A stretch of 39,195 bases of DNA, taken from contig JADGHC010000003.1 of the NCBI GenBank assembly GCA_019689655.1, forward strand, positions 1 through 39,195, in the 5' to 3' direction. The notes beneath the pieces are model-generated. The model worked only from the letters and a program-made list of their open reading frames with translations. It was not told the DNA's origin and searched no databases. Shown piece by piece: positions 28,841-36,557 of this stretch. A program made the position numbers and the translations under genes. The stretch is from Microbispora sp. Lineage in GTDB: Bacteria > Actinomycetota > Actinomycetes > Streptosporangiales > Streptosporangiaceae. Every line of letters starts with the position of its first letter. Position 1 is the first letter of the stretch.

Positions 28841-29067
28841 GTTGGACCGCCGACCCCGCCAAGCGCGAAGCCCGCGACGAACACGGCTATCGCATCACCT
28901 GGGCCGATAACAAGCACGGCACTTGGTACAACGCCTACGCGCCTAGCGGCCGGCACATTGACGCCGGCTACGACAAAGAGATCGTGAAGGCGATGTGCGA
29001 GGTTCATCGGGAGAAGCTGGCGAAGGATCGCGCCGCGTACAGGCAAAAGAAACTGGAGCGAGCATGA
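28837..29067 (+). CDS. Small protein, 76 aa
   Basis: MSWTADPAKREARDEHGYRI, ADNKHGTWYNAYAPSGRHI and EVHREKLAKDRAAYRQKKLE: a beta-like start and a basic helical end. ATGA overlaps on both sides. No family recognised. Confidence 0.65.
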   Translation: MSWTADPAKREARDEHGYRITWADNKHGTWYNAYAPSGRHIDAGYDKEIVKAMCEVHREKLAKDRAAYRQKKLERA

Positions 29068-30107
29068 GCGAGCAGGGCACGACAAAGGATCAGCTCTCTC
29101 GCATGCGCTATCTGAGCGTGTGCAGCGGGATTGAGGCTGCGACTGTGGCGTGGCATCCGCTCGGTTGGCGAGCTCTCTGGTACAGCGAGATTGATGCATT
29201 CCCGTCAGCCGTGCTCGCGCATCACTACCCCGGAACGCCCAACCTTGGCGACATGACCAAATTCAGAGAGTGGCCGGATGCAAACATCGATCTTCTCGTT
29301 GGCGGAACCCCTTGTCAGTCCTTCAGCGTTGCGGGATTCCGAAAGGGACTGGCTGACCCGCGTGGCAACCTCATGCTCACCTATCTTGCCATCGCTGCAC
29401 GCTATCGCCCCGACTGGCTGGTATGGGAGAACGTCCCCGGCGTCCTGTCTACCAACGAAGGACGAGATTTTGGAGCCTTTGTCTGGGCGTTGGGCAAACT
29501 CGGGTATGGGTGGGCCTACCGAAGCCTTGACGCTCAATACTTCAACCTGGCCCAGCAGCGCGAGCGTGTGTTCGTTGTCGCAAGTGCTCGAGGTTGGCCC
29601 AGTGCCGCAGCGGTACTTTTTGAGCGCGCGAGCCTGTCGGGGCATCCTGCGCCGAGCCGAGAAGCGGGGCAAGAAGCTGCCCTCCCGGTTACTACGCGCG
29701 TTGACCGAGGTGGCAGCAATCGAGAAGCCCAAGGCAACAACCTCGTCGCTCACTGTCTGAATGCCAAGGGCGGTTCTGGTCGCATCGACGCCGAAAGCGA
29801 AACGTTCATTGCGCACACGCTCACGGCCGAGATGTATAGATCAGGCGGCGCGACTGCTGGCAACAATCCCGGTGTTCGCAACTGCTTTCCGATGCAGACA
29901 GGCGTGCGTCGCCTGACGCCTCGAGAGTGCGAGCGGCTGCAAGGCTTCCCGGACGATTACACACTGATCCCGTACCGAGGCAAGCCAGCAAAGGACTCGC
30001 CGCGGTACAAGGCGCTAGGAAACTCCATGGCGGTGCCGATTATGCGATGGATCGGGCAGAGGATTGCAGCAGTGGATGCGATCGTCAGTCAGAGGGCGGC
30101 GGCATGA
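29064..30107 (+). CDS. DNA cytosine-5 methyltransferase
   Basis: Start 29064 (MSEQGTTKDQLSRMRYLSVC), 347 residues. C5-MTase motifs: I, SVCSGIEAATVAW; IV with catalytic Cys, GGTPCQSFSVAGFR; VI, VWENVPGVL; VIII, QQRERVFVVA; IX/X, RRLTPRECERLQGFPDDYT and KALGNSMAVPIM. A variable target-recognition part lies between about residues 200 and 275. No restriction endonuclease partner was seen next to it, so it is an orphan MTase, most likely protecting phage DNA. Its leader shares 20 bp with the gene that follows. Confidence 0.92.
   Translation: MSEQGTTKDQLSRMRYLSVCSGIEAATVAWHPLGWRALWYSEIDAFPSAVLAHHYPGTPNLGDMTKFREWPDANIDLLVGGTPCQSFSVAGFRKGLADPRGNLMLTYLAIAARYRPDWLVWENVPGVLSTNEGRDFGAFVWALGKLGYGWAYRSLDAQYFNLAQQRERVFVVASARGWPSAAAVLFERASLSGHPAPSREAGQEAALPVTTRVDRGGSNREAQGNNLVAHCLNAKGGSGRIDAESETFIAHTLTAEMYRSGGATAGNNPGVRNCFPMQTGVRRLTPRECERLQGFPDDYTLIPYRGKPAKDSPRYKALGNSMAVPIMRWIGQRIAAVDAIVSQRAAA
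29074..29093 (+). repeat. 20-bp repeat at early gene starts, copy 1
   Basis: AGGGCACGACAAAGGATCAG, encoding the GTTKDQ leader of the methyltransferase; identical to 30126-30145. Confidence 0.85.
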
Positions 30108-30421
30108 CCGACCATCTCCCGTCGAAGGGCACGACAAAGGATCAGGTCTCGCCGTTGGTTCAATGGGTAAATTCGTCCCCGGAGACAAAGCGCTGGTATC
30201 TGCGCGAGACGCTGAAGGTCGATACGTCGGAACTCATTTGGGCGCGCATGCAGGCCGCAGGAGTGTCGAAAGCTGAACTTGCAAAGCGCCTCGGGCGCAG
30301 CAAGGCGCACGTCACGCAGCTGCTGAATGGATCGCGCAACATGACGTTGCAGACGTTGCAAGACATCGCGATCGCGCTCGGCTGTCGAGCGGACGTGAAG
30401 CTGGTGGAGCTTCCCAAGTGA
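30104..30421 (+). CDS. XRE-family regulator, 105 aa
   Basis: Start 30104 overlaps the methyltransferase stop. After a leader (MTDHLPSKGTTKDQVSPLVQ) and a linker, residues about 45-100 are an XRE HTH: SKAELAKRLGRSKAHVTQLL then GSRNMTLQTLQDIAIALGCR. It could be a methyltransferase controller or a late regulator. No toxin partner is beside it. The leader shares a 20-bp block with the methyltransferase gene. Confidence 0.82.
   Translation: MTDHLPSKGTTKDQVSPLVQWVNSSPETKRWYLRETLKVDTSELIWARMQAAGVSKAELAKRLGRSKAHVTQLLNGSRNMTLQTLQDIAIALGCRADVKLVELPK
30126..30145 (+). repeat. 20-bp repeat at early gene starts, copy 2
   Basis: Identical to 29074-29093; encodes GTTKDQ in the leader of the XRE regulator. 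Confidence 0.85.
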
Positions 30422-30900
30422 CCGACCAACTCCCGACAAAGGATGTGAATGATGCACCTTGGCCTGTGTGGTGCGAGGCTGTGCAGGACGATATCTACTA
30501 CGCATCAGAGATCGACCCGTACATCCAGCACCTCCGGGACGAACTCGCCCGCGAAGTCGGCACCCGAGAGGCGAGGGTGGCTGAGAATGAGGAGCTACGC
30601 CGCGACCTGACCCGCACCGAGTCGGCCCATGCGGTGGTGATGGCGGAGAACGCGTACTACAAGCAGCTTGCCGCAGATCGCGAATCAGCACTGCGCAACT
30701 GCCTGCTGCTGGCGATGCGACAGGCGCGCAAAGATTCCGACTGGAAGCACATCATCCGATTCTGCCGCGAGGGCGGTGTTGAGCCGTCGCCGTTGAGGGA
30801 GCGAGCCGCCCAACCTCCGCCAGTTGCTCGCAATCCCGACTGGTGCCCCACATGCACGAAGCCCTACGCCGAGTGCCGGTGCAATGGGGTGGCGTGGTGA
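30418..30900 (+). CDS. Hypothetical early protein with C-terminal zinc ribbon, 160 aa
   Basis: GTG start overlapping the previous stop (GTGA). The leader MTDQLPTKDVND is like that of the previous gene. Middle is a coiled coil (LRDELAREVGTREARVAENE, EELRRDLTRTESAHAVVMAE). The C-terminus PDWCPTCTKPYAECRC is a CxxC...CxC metal site. A modular early protein; function unknown. Confidence 0.68.
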   Translation: MTDQLPTKDVNDAPWPVWCEAVQDDIYYASEIDPYIQHLRDELAREVGTREARVAENEELRRDLTRTESAHAVVMAENAYYKQLAADRESALRNCLLLAMRQARKDSDWKHIIRFCREGGVEPSPLRERAAQPPPVARNPDWCPTCTKPYAECRCNGVAW

Positions 30901-31238
30901 GCTACAAGCGACGTTCCGACAAGCCCGACGCGCCGACGCAGAAGATCGTGGACGAACTGCGGGCGCTGCACTTTGAGGTGCACCACGTCGGCCGGCCTGT
31001 GGATCTGCTGGTGCGGGCGCCGACCTGGCCGCCGAACGTGTGGAGGCTGCTGGAGGTGAAGCGTCCAGCAAACCGCCGTGGCGATCCGCGCCTCGACAAG
31101 CGGCAACGCGAGCAGGCCGAATTCTGCGCGCGTCACCAAGTCCCCTATGTCACGAGCACCGAACAGGCCTTGGCGGCTCTGGGAGTGTTTCGTGGTCTGC
31201 CCGACGATTTCACTGTGTTACCAAGGAGACAACCATGA
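30897..31238 (+). CDS. PD-(D/E)XK nuclease-like protein, 113 aa
   Basis: GTG start 30897 (VSYKRRSDKPDAPTQKIVDE) overlaps the previous stop. The core VHHVGRPVDLLVRAPTWPPN followed by WRLLEVKRPA gives D ... E-x-K, the catalytic triad of PD-(D/E)XK nucleases, and the helix QREQAEFCARHQVPYVTSTE completes the small fold. This resembles VRR-NUC/Holliday-junction-type phage nucleases. It lies late in the early operon, where lambdoid phages keep resolvases. Confidence 0.72.
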   Translation: MSYKRRSDKPDAPTQKIVDELRALHFEVHHVGRPVDLLVRAPTWPPNVWRLLEVKRPANRRGDPRLDKRQREQAEFCARHQVPYVTSTEQALAALGVFRGLPDDFTVLPRRQP

Positions 31239-31621
31239 CCACCCGAGCCCAAAGCATCCTCTGGCGTGCAGCCGCGTACACACTGATCGCATGCCTGGCA
31301 GCGTTTGCGGTGAGCGTCTACGCGCAGGAGCGCACGGCTACGATCACCTTCAGCCGCCCCGTGCAGTACGTGGACGGCACGCCGATCTCGCCGGATACCG
31401 AGATCACCTATCGGCTTTACCAGGGCGTGCGTGGCGCCGAGAAGCAGCGCGTGGCCGAGTTCACGGGCACATCGACGAGCGTCAACAGCGGCCTGAAGCC
31501 CGGTGAGACGTGCTGGCAGGTGAGCGCGGTTGCGAACGGCAAGGAGTCCGAGCTGTCGAACGAAGGGTGCAAGACGTTCGAGTGGCCGGCGACTGAGGCC
31601 GTGACGATCACTATCACCTGA
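31235..31621 (+). CDS. Exported fibronectin-like protein, 128 aa
   Basis: AAGGAGAC upstream. The N-terminus (ILWRAAAYTLIACLAAFAVS then VYAQE) is a signal peptide with a likely cleavage at AQ-E. The mature part is an Ig/fibronectin III-like beta domain (TATITFSRPVQYVDGTPI, ETCWQVSAVANGKESELSN). It would reach the periplasm. A lysogenic or early surface role, for example exclusion, is possible but not shown. Confidence 0.68.
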   Translation: MTTRAQSILWRAAAYTLIACLAAFAVSVYAQERTATITFSRPVQYVDGTPISPDTEITYRLYQGVRGAEKQRVAEFTGTSTSVNSGLKPGETCWQVSAVANGKESELSNEGCKTFEWPATEAVTITIT

Positions 31622-31646
31622 GTGTGAACTTGATTGCAAAACTACG

Positions 31647-31847
31647 ATGAAACGACAGGCAAGCAATCGGAATTTCGCGCGGAAGAAATATGCTAGGTAT
31701 CCGCACATCGAGCATTCTGGAGTTGGTGTGCGTCCGCTAACCGACGCAGAAATCTCAGCATTCCATGCGCACGTTGAGCGCGTCCGAAGCGGTATCCGTG
31801 ATGTGAGGGCAGATGAACACCGGCGTTACATTCGCGAACTCAAGTGA
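31647..31847 (+). CDS. Small basic protein, 66 aa
   Basis: Product MKRQASNRNFARKKYARYPH, GVRPLTDAEISAFHAHVERV and RADEHRRYIRELK is basic and helical. It overlaps the GroES-like gene by 35 nt. No good Shine-Dalgarno was found. Function unknown. Confidence 0.55.
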   Translation: MKRQASNRNFARKKYARYPHIEHSGVGVRPLTDAEISAFHAHVERVRSGIRDVRADEHRRYIRELK

Positions 31848-32223
31848 CATCCTCCCCGCAGGTACAAAGCTGCGCATGCTCCGGGATCGCATTCTCCTGC
31901 GCCCGCTCGACTGGAAGCCGAGCACGTTGATAGAGGTGGTACGTCAAGGGCGGCCTCTCCGCGGCGTCGTTGCCGCAGTCGGGCCCGGGCGCTTGTACCG
32001 ACGCTACAAGCCTCATCCAACCGACTCCCGCAAGCGCACCTACACCGAGAATGGCCATTTCATTCGCACCGAGGTCAAGGTGGGTGACGTGGTCGAGCTC
32101 GGCGGACTGAACGTCTACGACGGTCTCGGCTACAACTTCCCGCAAGTGACCATCGGTACCGAAACCTACCTCATCTGCCAAGAGCAGGACGTGGCGTTTG
32201 TCCACGACGCGGAGGCGGCATGA
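31813..32223 (+). CDS. GroES/Cpn10-like co-chaperonin
   Basis: 136 residues. Start MNTGVTFANSSDILPAGTKL, then LRMLRDRILLRPLDW (Cpn10 N-terminal strand), GVVAAVGPGRLY (conserved G-x-V-x-x-x-G-P/G), VKVGDVVELGGLNVYDG and TYLICQEQDVAFVHD at the end. The order and motifs are those of GroES. The loop between GPG and VKVGD is longer than in GroES. A T4 gp31-like role, helping GroEL fold the coat protein, is a reasonable inference since it lies just before the terminase and head genes. Confidence 0.8.
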   Translation: MNTGVTFANSSDILPAGTKLRMLRDRILLRPLDWKPSTLIEVVRQGRPLRGVVAAVGPGRLYRRYKPHPTDSRKRTYTENGHFIRTEVKVGDVVELGGLNVYDGLGYNFPQVTIGTETYLICQEQDVAFVHDAEAA

Positions 32224-32411
32224 CCTTCCTCATCCCTGACCGCCCCCCTCAGCTCAAGCCCGGCGACTACGTGACGCTGAGAAGCGCAGACACCGAAGCC
32301 GAACGCGCCGATTGCGAGGAGACCCTCCGCCGCCAAGGCTGCAAGTCCGTCCGATTTGAGCAACTCCCTGATGGGCGACTGCAGGCCCACGGGTATCTCG
32401 CGCAGCTGTAA
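32220..32411 (+). CDS. Small protein, 63 aa
   Basis: ATGA overlap with the GroES-like gene. Product MTFLIPDRPPQLKPGDYVTL, RQGCKSVRFEQLPDGRLQAH: a small beta-type protein. No family recognised; a head or regulatory accessory is possible. Confidence 0.62.
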   Translation: MTFLIPDRPPQLKPGDYVTLRSADTEAERADCEETLRRQGCKSVRFEQLPDGRLQAHGYLAQL

Positions 32412-32423
32412 TGAGGCGGACAG

Positions 32424-32795
32424 ATGGCTGACCGAACGGACAAAAGGACGCATGCACAACGCAGGCGGATGGAGTCGCAAGAGGCGATCCGCCGGAAGCT
32501 GCGTGCCGCGCAGTACATCCGTCGCCTGAGGGAGATCGCCGAGAAGGCGGAGCAGGCCGAAGCGTCGACCATCCCCGCGCTGCGCCTCCAGGCCGATATC
32601 TACTCGCGCCTGTTGGCCAAGTGCCTGCCCGACCTGAAGGCGATCGAGCATACCGGATCAATCACACGCGAGCCCACGAGAGACGAGCTGATTGAGCGCC
32701 TTACCCAACTTCACGCCCGAGCAATTGCAGGCACTCAGCAACGACGAGCTGATGGAGCTGGTGCAACTGACGGAGCAACTGAAGTACATCACTGA
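32424..32795 (+). CDS. Putative small terminase subunit
   Basis: Immediately upstream of the large terminase and overlapping it by 104 nt. The 123-residue product is helical: AQRRRMESQEAIRRKLRAAQ, LREIAEKAEQAEASTIPALR, then LQADIYSRLLAKCLPDLKAI followed by EHTGS, a phrase common in small terminase-like phage proteins. It would recognise the packaging site. The DNA-binding end is not clear, and the overlap is unusually long. TerS is the best call by order. Confidence 0.68.
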   Translation: MADRTDKRTHAQRRRMESQEAIRRKLRAAQYIRRLREIAEKAEQAEASTIPALRLQADIYSRLLAKCLPDLKAIEHTGSITREPTRDELIERLTQLHARAIAGTQQRRADGAGATDGATEVHH

Positions 32796-34161
32796 GACGC
32801 ACCGGCTTGAGGACTACCGCCCATACCCGAAGCAGCGCGAGTTCCACGCGGCCGGCGCGACGCATCGCGAGCGACTGCTCATGGCCGGCAATCAGCTCGG
32901 CAAAACGCTGGCGGCGGCGATGGAGGTAGCGATGCACATGACGGGTCGCTACCCAGACTGGTGGGAGGGCTATCGATTTGATCGCCCGACGCGTGGTATC
33001 TGTGGATCGGAGTCGGTCGAACTCACGAAGAAGGGTGTCCAACGCCTCCTGCTCGGCAATCCAGAAACCCCGGAACAGTGGGGGACCGGCTCCATCCCCA
33101 AGGATTGCCTGATTGGCACATCACCGCGGCCGGGCGTGCCGAACGCAGTGAGCGCCATCGTGGTGAAGCACGTGAGCGGCGGCGAGAGCGTGCTGACGAC
33201 GGCCAGCTACGACCAAGGGCGGACTAAGTGGCAGGCCGACACGCTCGATTGGGCGTGGCTCGACGAAGAGTGCGACGAGGACATCTATTTCGAGGTGCTG
33301 ACGCGCACGAACGTGGCCATGGGGCCGGTGTTCATGACGTTCACGCCGCTGAAGGGCATGTCGAACGTCGTCCGGCGGTTTTATCCGCGCTCCACCGCGG
33401 CTCCAGGGACGCACGTGACGCACATGACCATCGACGACGCTGAGCACTACACGCCCGAGCAGCGGGCCGCGATCATCGCGAGCTACCCTGAGCATGAGCG
33501 CAAGGCTCGAGCGATGGGCCTTCCGGCGCTAGGCTCGGGCCGCGTGTTCCAAGTGGACCAGGACGAGATCACCTGCAATCCGTTCTCCATCCCGTCGCAC
33601 TGGCCGCAGATCTGCGGTCTCGATTTTGGCTGGGATCACCCGACGGCCGCTGCGCGGCTCGCATGGGATCGTGACAACGACATCTTGTACGTCACGCAGA
33701 CGTATCGCAGGCGTCAGGTGACGCCGCTGATCTTTGCGGCTGCCGTGAAGCCGTGGGGCGACTGGCTGCCGTGGGCATGGCCGCATGACGGTCTCCAGCA
33801 TGACAAGGGTTCAGGGGAGCAGTTGGCCAAGCAATATGCTGCGGCGGGGCTGAGGATGCTCGCGACGCGCGCGACGTTCGAGGACGGCACCAATGGCCTG
33901 GAGGCCGGCGTCCAAGAGATGAACGACCGCATGCTGACTGGGCGCCTCAAGGTGTTCGCGCACCTCGACGAATGGTTCGAGGAATTCAACACGTATCACC
34001 GCAAGGACGGGCTCATCGTGAAAGAGGCCGACGACATTCTCTCGGCCACGCGCTACGCGATGATGATGCGCCGTTTTGCGATCCCGCAGGCGAAGCCGGG
34101 CGTGCAGCGGCCGGTGCAAGTGCCGATGCCTGGGCGACATGGCAATGGGTGGATGGGATGA
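32692..34161 (+). CDS. terL: Large terminase subunit
   Basis: TTG start at 32692, 489 residues (P22 gp2 is 499). Walker A AGNQLGKT (65-72), Walker B with catalytic Glu WAWLDEECDEDIYF, coupling segment FMTFTPLKGMS, and the nuclease Asp in CGLDFGWDHPTAAARLAWD with the later VKEADDILSATRYAMM. It drives headful DNA packaging. GAGACGAG before TTG may serve as ribosome site. ATGA overlap with the next gene. Confidence 0.93.
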   Translation: MSALPNFTPEQLQALSNDELMELVQLTEQLKYITETHRLEDYRPYPKQREFHAAGATHRERLLMAGNQLGKTLAAAMEVAMHMTGRYPDWWEGYRFDRPTRGICGSESVELTKKGVQRLLLGNPETPEQWGTGSIPKDCLIGTSPRPGVPNAVSAIVVKHVSGGESVLTTASYDQGRTKWQADTLDWAWLDEECDEDIYFEVLTRTNVAMGPVFMTFTPLKGMSNVVRRFYPRSTAAPGTHVTHMTIDDAEHYTPEQRAAIIASYPEHERKARAMGLPALGSGRVFQVDQDEITCNPFSIPSHWPQICGLDFGWDHPTAAARLAWDRDNDILYVTQTYRRRQVTPLIFAAAVKPWGDWLPWAWPHDGLQHDKGSGEQLAKQYAAAGLRMLATRATFEDGTNGLEAGVQEMNDRMLTGRLKVFAHLDEWFEEFNTYHRKDGLIVKEADDILSATRYAMMMRRFAIPQAKPGVQRPVQVPMPGRHGNGWMG

Positions 34162-34379
34162 CGACCGAAACAGAGTCGAAGCCGCGCGGGCCGTACGCCC
34201 AGGCGCTGAAGCAGCTCGATGAGCTCAAGACATTGTGCGCGACGTGCGCGCTTGAGTTGGAGCGCGCCGCGAGCATCCGGGCAGGCCTGATGGACAGCGA
34301 GTCTCGGCAGCTCGAGGTGCAGCGTGAGCTGAGGGACGCCGCGGCCCGCGTGGCCAAGCGGCTGCGTGAGGTGCAGTGA
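34158..34379 (+). CDS. Small helical protein between TerL and portal, 73 aa
   Basis: Start 34158 overlaps the TerL stop. Helical throughout (PYAQALKQLDELKTLCATCA, SRQLEVQRELRDAAARVAKR), with one CATC pair. Its stop overlaps the portal start. No family recognised. Coupling on both sides shows it is translated. Confidence 0.65.
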   Translation: MTTETESKPRGPYAQALKQLDELKTLCATCALELERAASIRAGLMDSESRQLEVQRELRDAAARVAKRLREVQ

Positions 34380-36553
34380 TGGCCGCTACCCCGAAGGACT
34401 CGCTCGTCGATCGCGAGGCGACGACCGAGGAAGAAATCTTCCAGGAGGCCTGCGCGCGTCACAAGCTCGCTGAAGAAAACGAGAGCGACAACCGCACTCG
34501 GGGCCTCGAGGCGATCGCATTCCGGAATGGCCAGCAGTGGCCCGACGACATCTACAACCAGCGCGCGAACGTCGAGAAAAGGCCCACGCTGGTCATCAAC
34601 AAGACCAACACGTGGTGCGTGCGGCTAAAGAACCAGCTGCGCCAGCAGCGCCCGCGCATCAAATGCCATCCGGTTGGTGGTGGGTCGAGGGTGGAGGATG
34701 CCGAGGTCATTACGGGCCTGATCCGCCACATCGAGACGATCAGCAACGCCAGCGTGGCGTATGACATGGGTGTCGAGTCGGCTATCGACATCGGCTGGGG
34801 CTATTGGCGCATCGTGGCGGACTACGTTTCTCCCGACAGCTTCGACCAAGAGCTGCTGATCAAGCCAATCCAAAACACGTTCACGTGCTATGACGACCCG
34901 ATGTCGATCATGCCGGCCGGCGAGGACCGGAAATGGTTCCTCATCACCGAAGAAATGAGCCGCGCCGAGTACAAGCGCCGCTATCCGAACGCCGAAAACG
35001 TTGAATGGGATCCTGCCGGGCCCGGCGATCAGGCGAGCTACAGGTGGGAGTCGAAGTACAAGATTCGCCTCGCGGAGTACTACCGAATCCACGAAGTCGC
35101 GGATGAACTGGTACTGATGACCGATGGCCGCGGCTGGTACAAGTCGCGGATGCCATCCGAAGAGACGATGCTGGCCGCTGGATTCCGCCCGGTGGTGCAG
35201 TACCGGCTCAATGATGAGTCGAAACCCGAATGGGTGACGCGGCCCACGATGCGCCGACAAGTGCAGTGGTTCCGCATCAATGGCCGAAAGGTCGTCGACA
35301 AGCGCGACCTGCCGGGCAAATACATCCCGGTCATCCGCTGCGAGGGCAACAAGACGGTCCTGAATGGCCAGGTGTACCGCAAGGGCATGGTCGAGGATCT
35401 GATGGATCCGGCGCGGATGTTCAACTACTGGCGAAGCTCGGAAACAGAGCGCTATGCGTTGGCGCCCAAGGCTCCCTGGGTCATGGCAGAAGGCCAGGAC
35501 GAGGGTCACCCGGAATGGGATGACGCCAACACGCGCTCGTACTCGCGGCTCGTCTACAAGCCGGTCACGGATGCAGCCGGCAATGCGCTGCCGCCGCCGC
35601 AGAGACAGCCCGCGACGCCGATCGAGGCAGGGTTTGCGCAGGCTGCGCAATCCGCCGCGCTCGATCTGATGGAGGTCGCCGGCATGCAGCCGGAGAGTCC
35701 CGAGCTGCAGGCGAAGATCATCGGCGGCAACAAGTACCTGCAGCGCCGTCAGGGCATGATGGACCTGACGCACTACCAGTACTACGACAACCAGACCTAC
35801 TCGATCATGTGGACGGGCATCATCCTGCTCGACCTGATCCCGCACTACTACGACACGCATCGTATGCAGCGGATCATTGGCGAGGACGGCGTCCCGCGAA
35901 TGGTCGAGATCAATCCGCCGCCCGATCCGGATGTAGAGGATCCGACCGCCTCGGCCATCTATCGCATCAAGACCAACCTGGAGGTGGGTCGTTACGACGT
36001 GGTGATGGACACGGGTCCGGGCTATCAGACCAAGCGCGAAGAGAGCACCGAGGCGCTGATTGGCCTTCTATCGACGCCGCTCGGGCAGAAAATCTCGGAT
36101 CTGGCGTCCGATCTCGTCATCCGCGGCATGGATTTCTACGGAGCGGACGATGTGGCGGATCGTCTGGCGCCATCAACACCCGAAGGCATGCAGAAAGCCA
36201 TCGAAGGCCTGCCCAAGCAGGCAAAGGCCATTGTTGGCGCGCTCCAGATGCAGGTTCAGCAGCTCCAGCAGCTCACGCAGCAGCAGGCGCTCGAGATCAA
36301 GTACGGCATCACGAAGGAACAACTGCGCCAAGAGAGCGAGAGCAAGCGAGTTGCGGCCAGGATCGAGAGCGAGAACAACCGCGCCGAGCTCAAGGACCGC
36401 ACCGAACGTCACAAGGTCGAGGTGGACTCGGTCACCAAGCGCGATGTGGCCGAGATTCACGCGGCGGCGCAGCTGCTCAACTCGTACACCGAGTCACGCG
36501 AGGAAGAGGAAGCCGCCGACAAGCTCATCCAGAAGGGCATAGAGGATCGATAG
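34379..36553 (+). CDS. Portal protein, P22 gp1-like
   Basis: 724 residues from ATG 34379 (GTG 34376 is possible); P22 gp1 is 725. The N-terminal third (DNRTRGLEAIAFRNGQQWPD, RPTLVINKTNTWCVRLKNQL, ESAIDIGWGYWRIVADYV) and the central region (DPMSIMPAGEDRKWFLITEE) fit the P22 portal family. The C-terminus is a long Gln/Glu-rich coil (QMQVQQLQQLTQQQALEIKY), as in the P22 barrel. It forms the dodecameric DNA channel to which terminase and the gp4-like protein bind. Confidence 0.92.
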   Translation: MAATPKDSLVDREATTEEEIFQEACARHKLAEENESDNRTRGLEAIAFRNGQQWPDDIYNQRANVEKRPTLVINKTNTWCVRLKNQLRQQRPRIKCHPVGGGSRVEDAEVITGLIRHIETISNASVAYDMGVESAIDIGWGYWRIVADYVSPDSFDQELLIKPIQNTFTCYDDPMSIMPAGEDRKWFLITEEMSRAEYKRRYPNAENVEWDPAGPGDQASYRWESKYKIRLAEYYRIHEVADELVLMTDGRGWYKSRMPSEETMLAAGFRPVVQYRLNDESKPEWVTRPTMRRQVQWFRINGRKVVDKRDLPGKYIPVIRCEGNKTVLNGQVYRKGMVEDLMDPARMFNYWRSSETERYALAPKAPWVMAEGQDEGHPEWDDANTRSYSRLVYKPVTDAAGNALPPPQRQPATPIEAGFAQAAQSAALDLMEVAGMQPESPELQAKIIGGNKYLQRRQGMMDLTHYQYYDNQTYSIMWTGIILLDLIPHYYDTHRMQRIIGEDGVPRMVEINPPPDPDVEDPTASAIYRIKTNLEVGRYDVVMDTGPGYQTKREESTEALIGLLSTPLGQKISDLASDLVIRGMDFYGADDVADRLAPSTPEGMQKAIEGLPKQAKAIVGALQMQVQQLQQLTQQQALEIKYGITKEQLRQESESKRVAARIESENNRAELKDRTERHKVEVDSVTKRDVAEIHAAAQLLNSYTESREEEEAADKLIQKGIEDR

Positions 36554-36557
36554 CGTC

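Noticed and set aside
34625-35860. 411-aa minus-strand ORF
   Set aside because: Lies wholly inside the portal gene, opposite strand, with low-quality composition. The portal reading is well supported.
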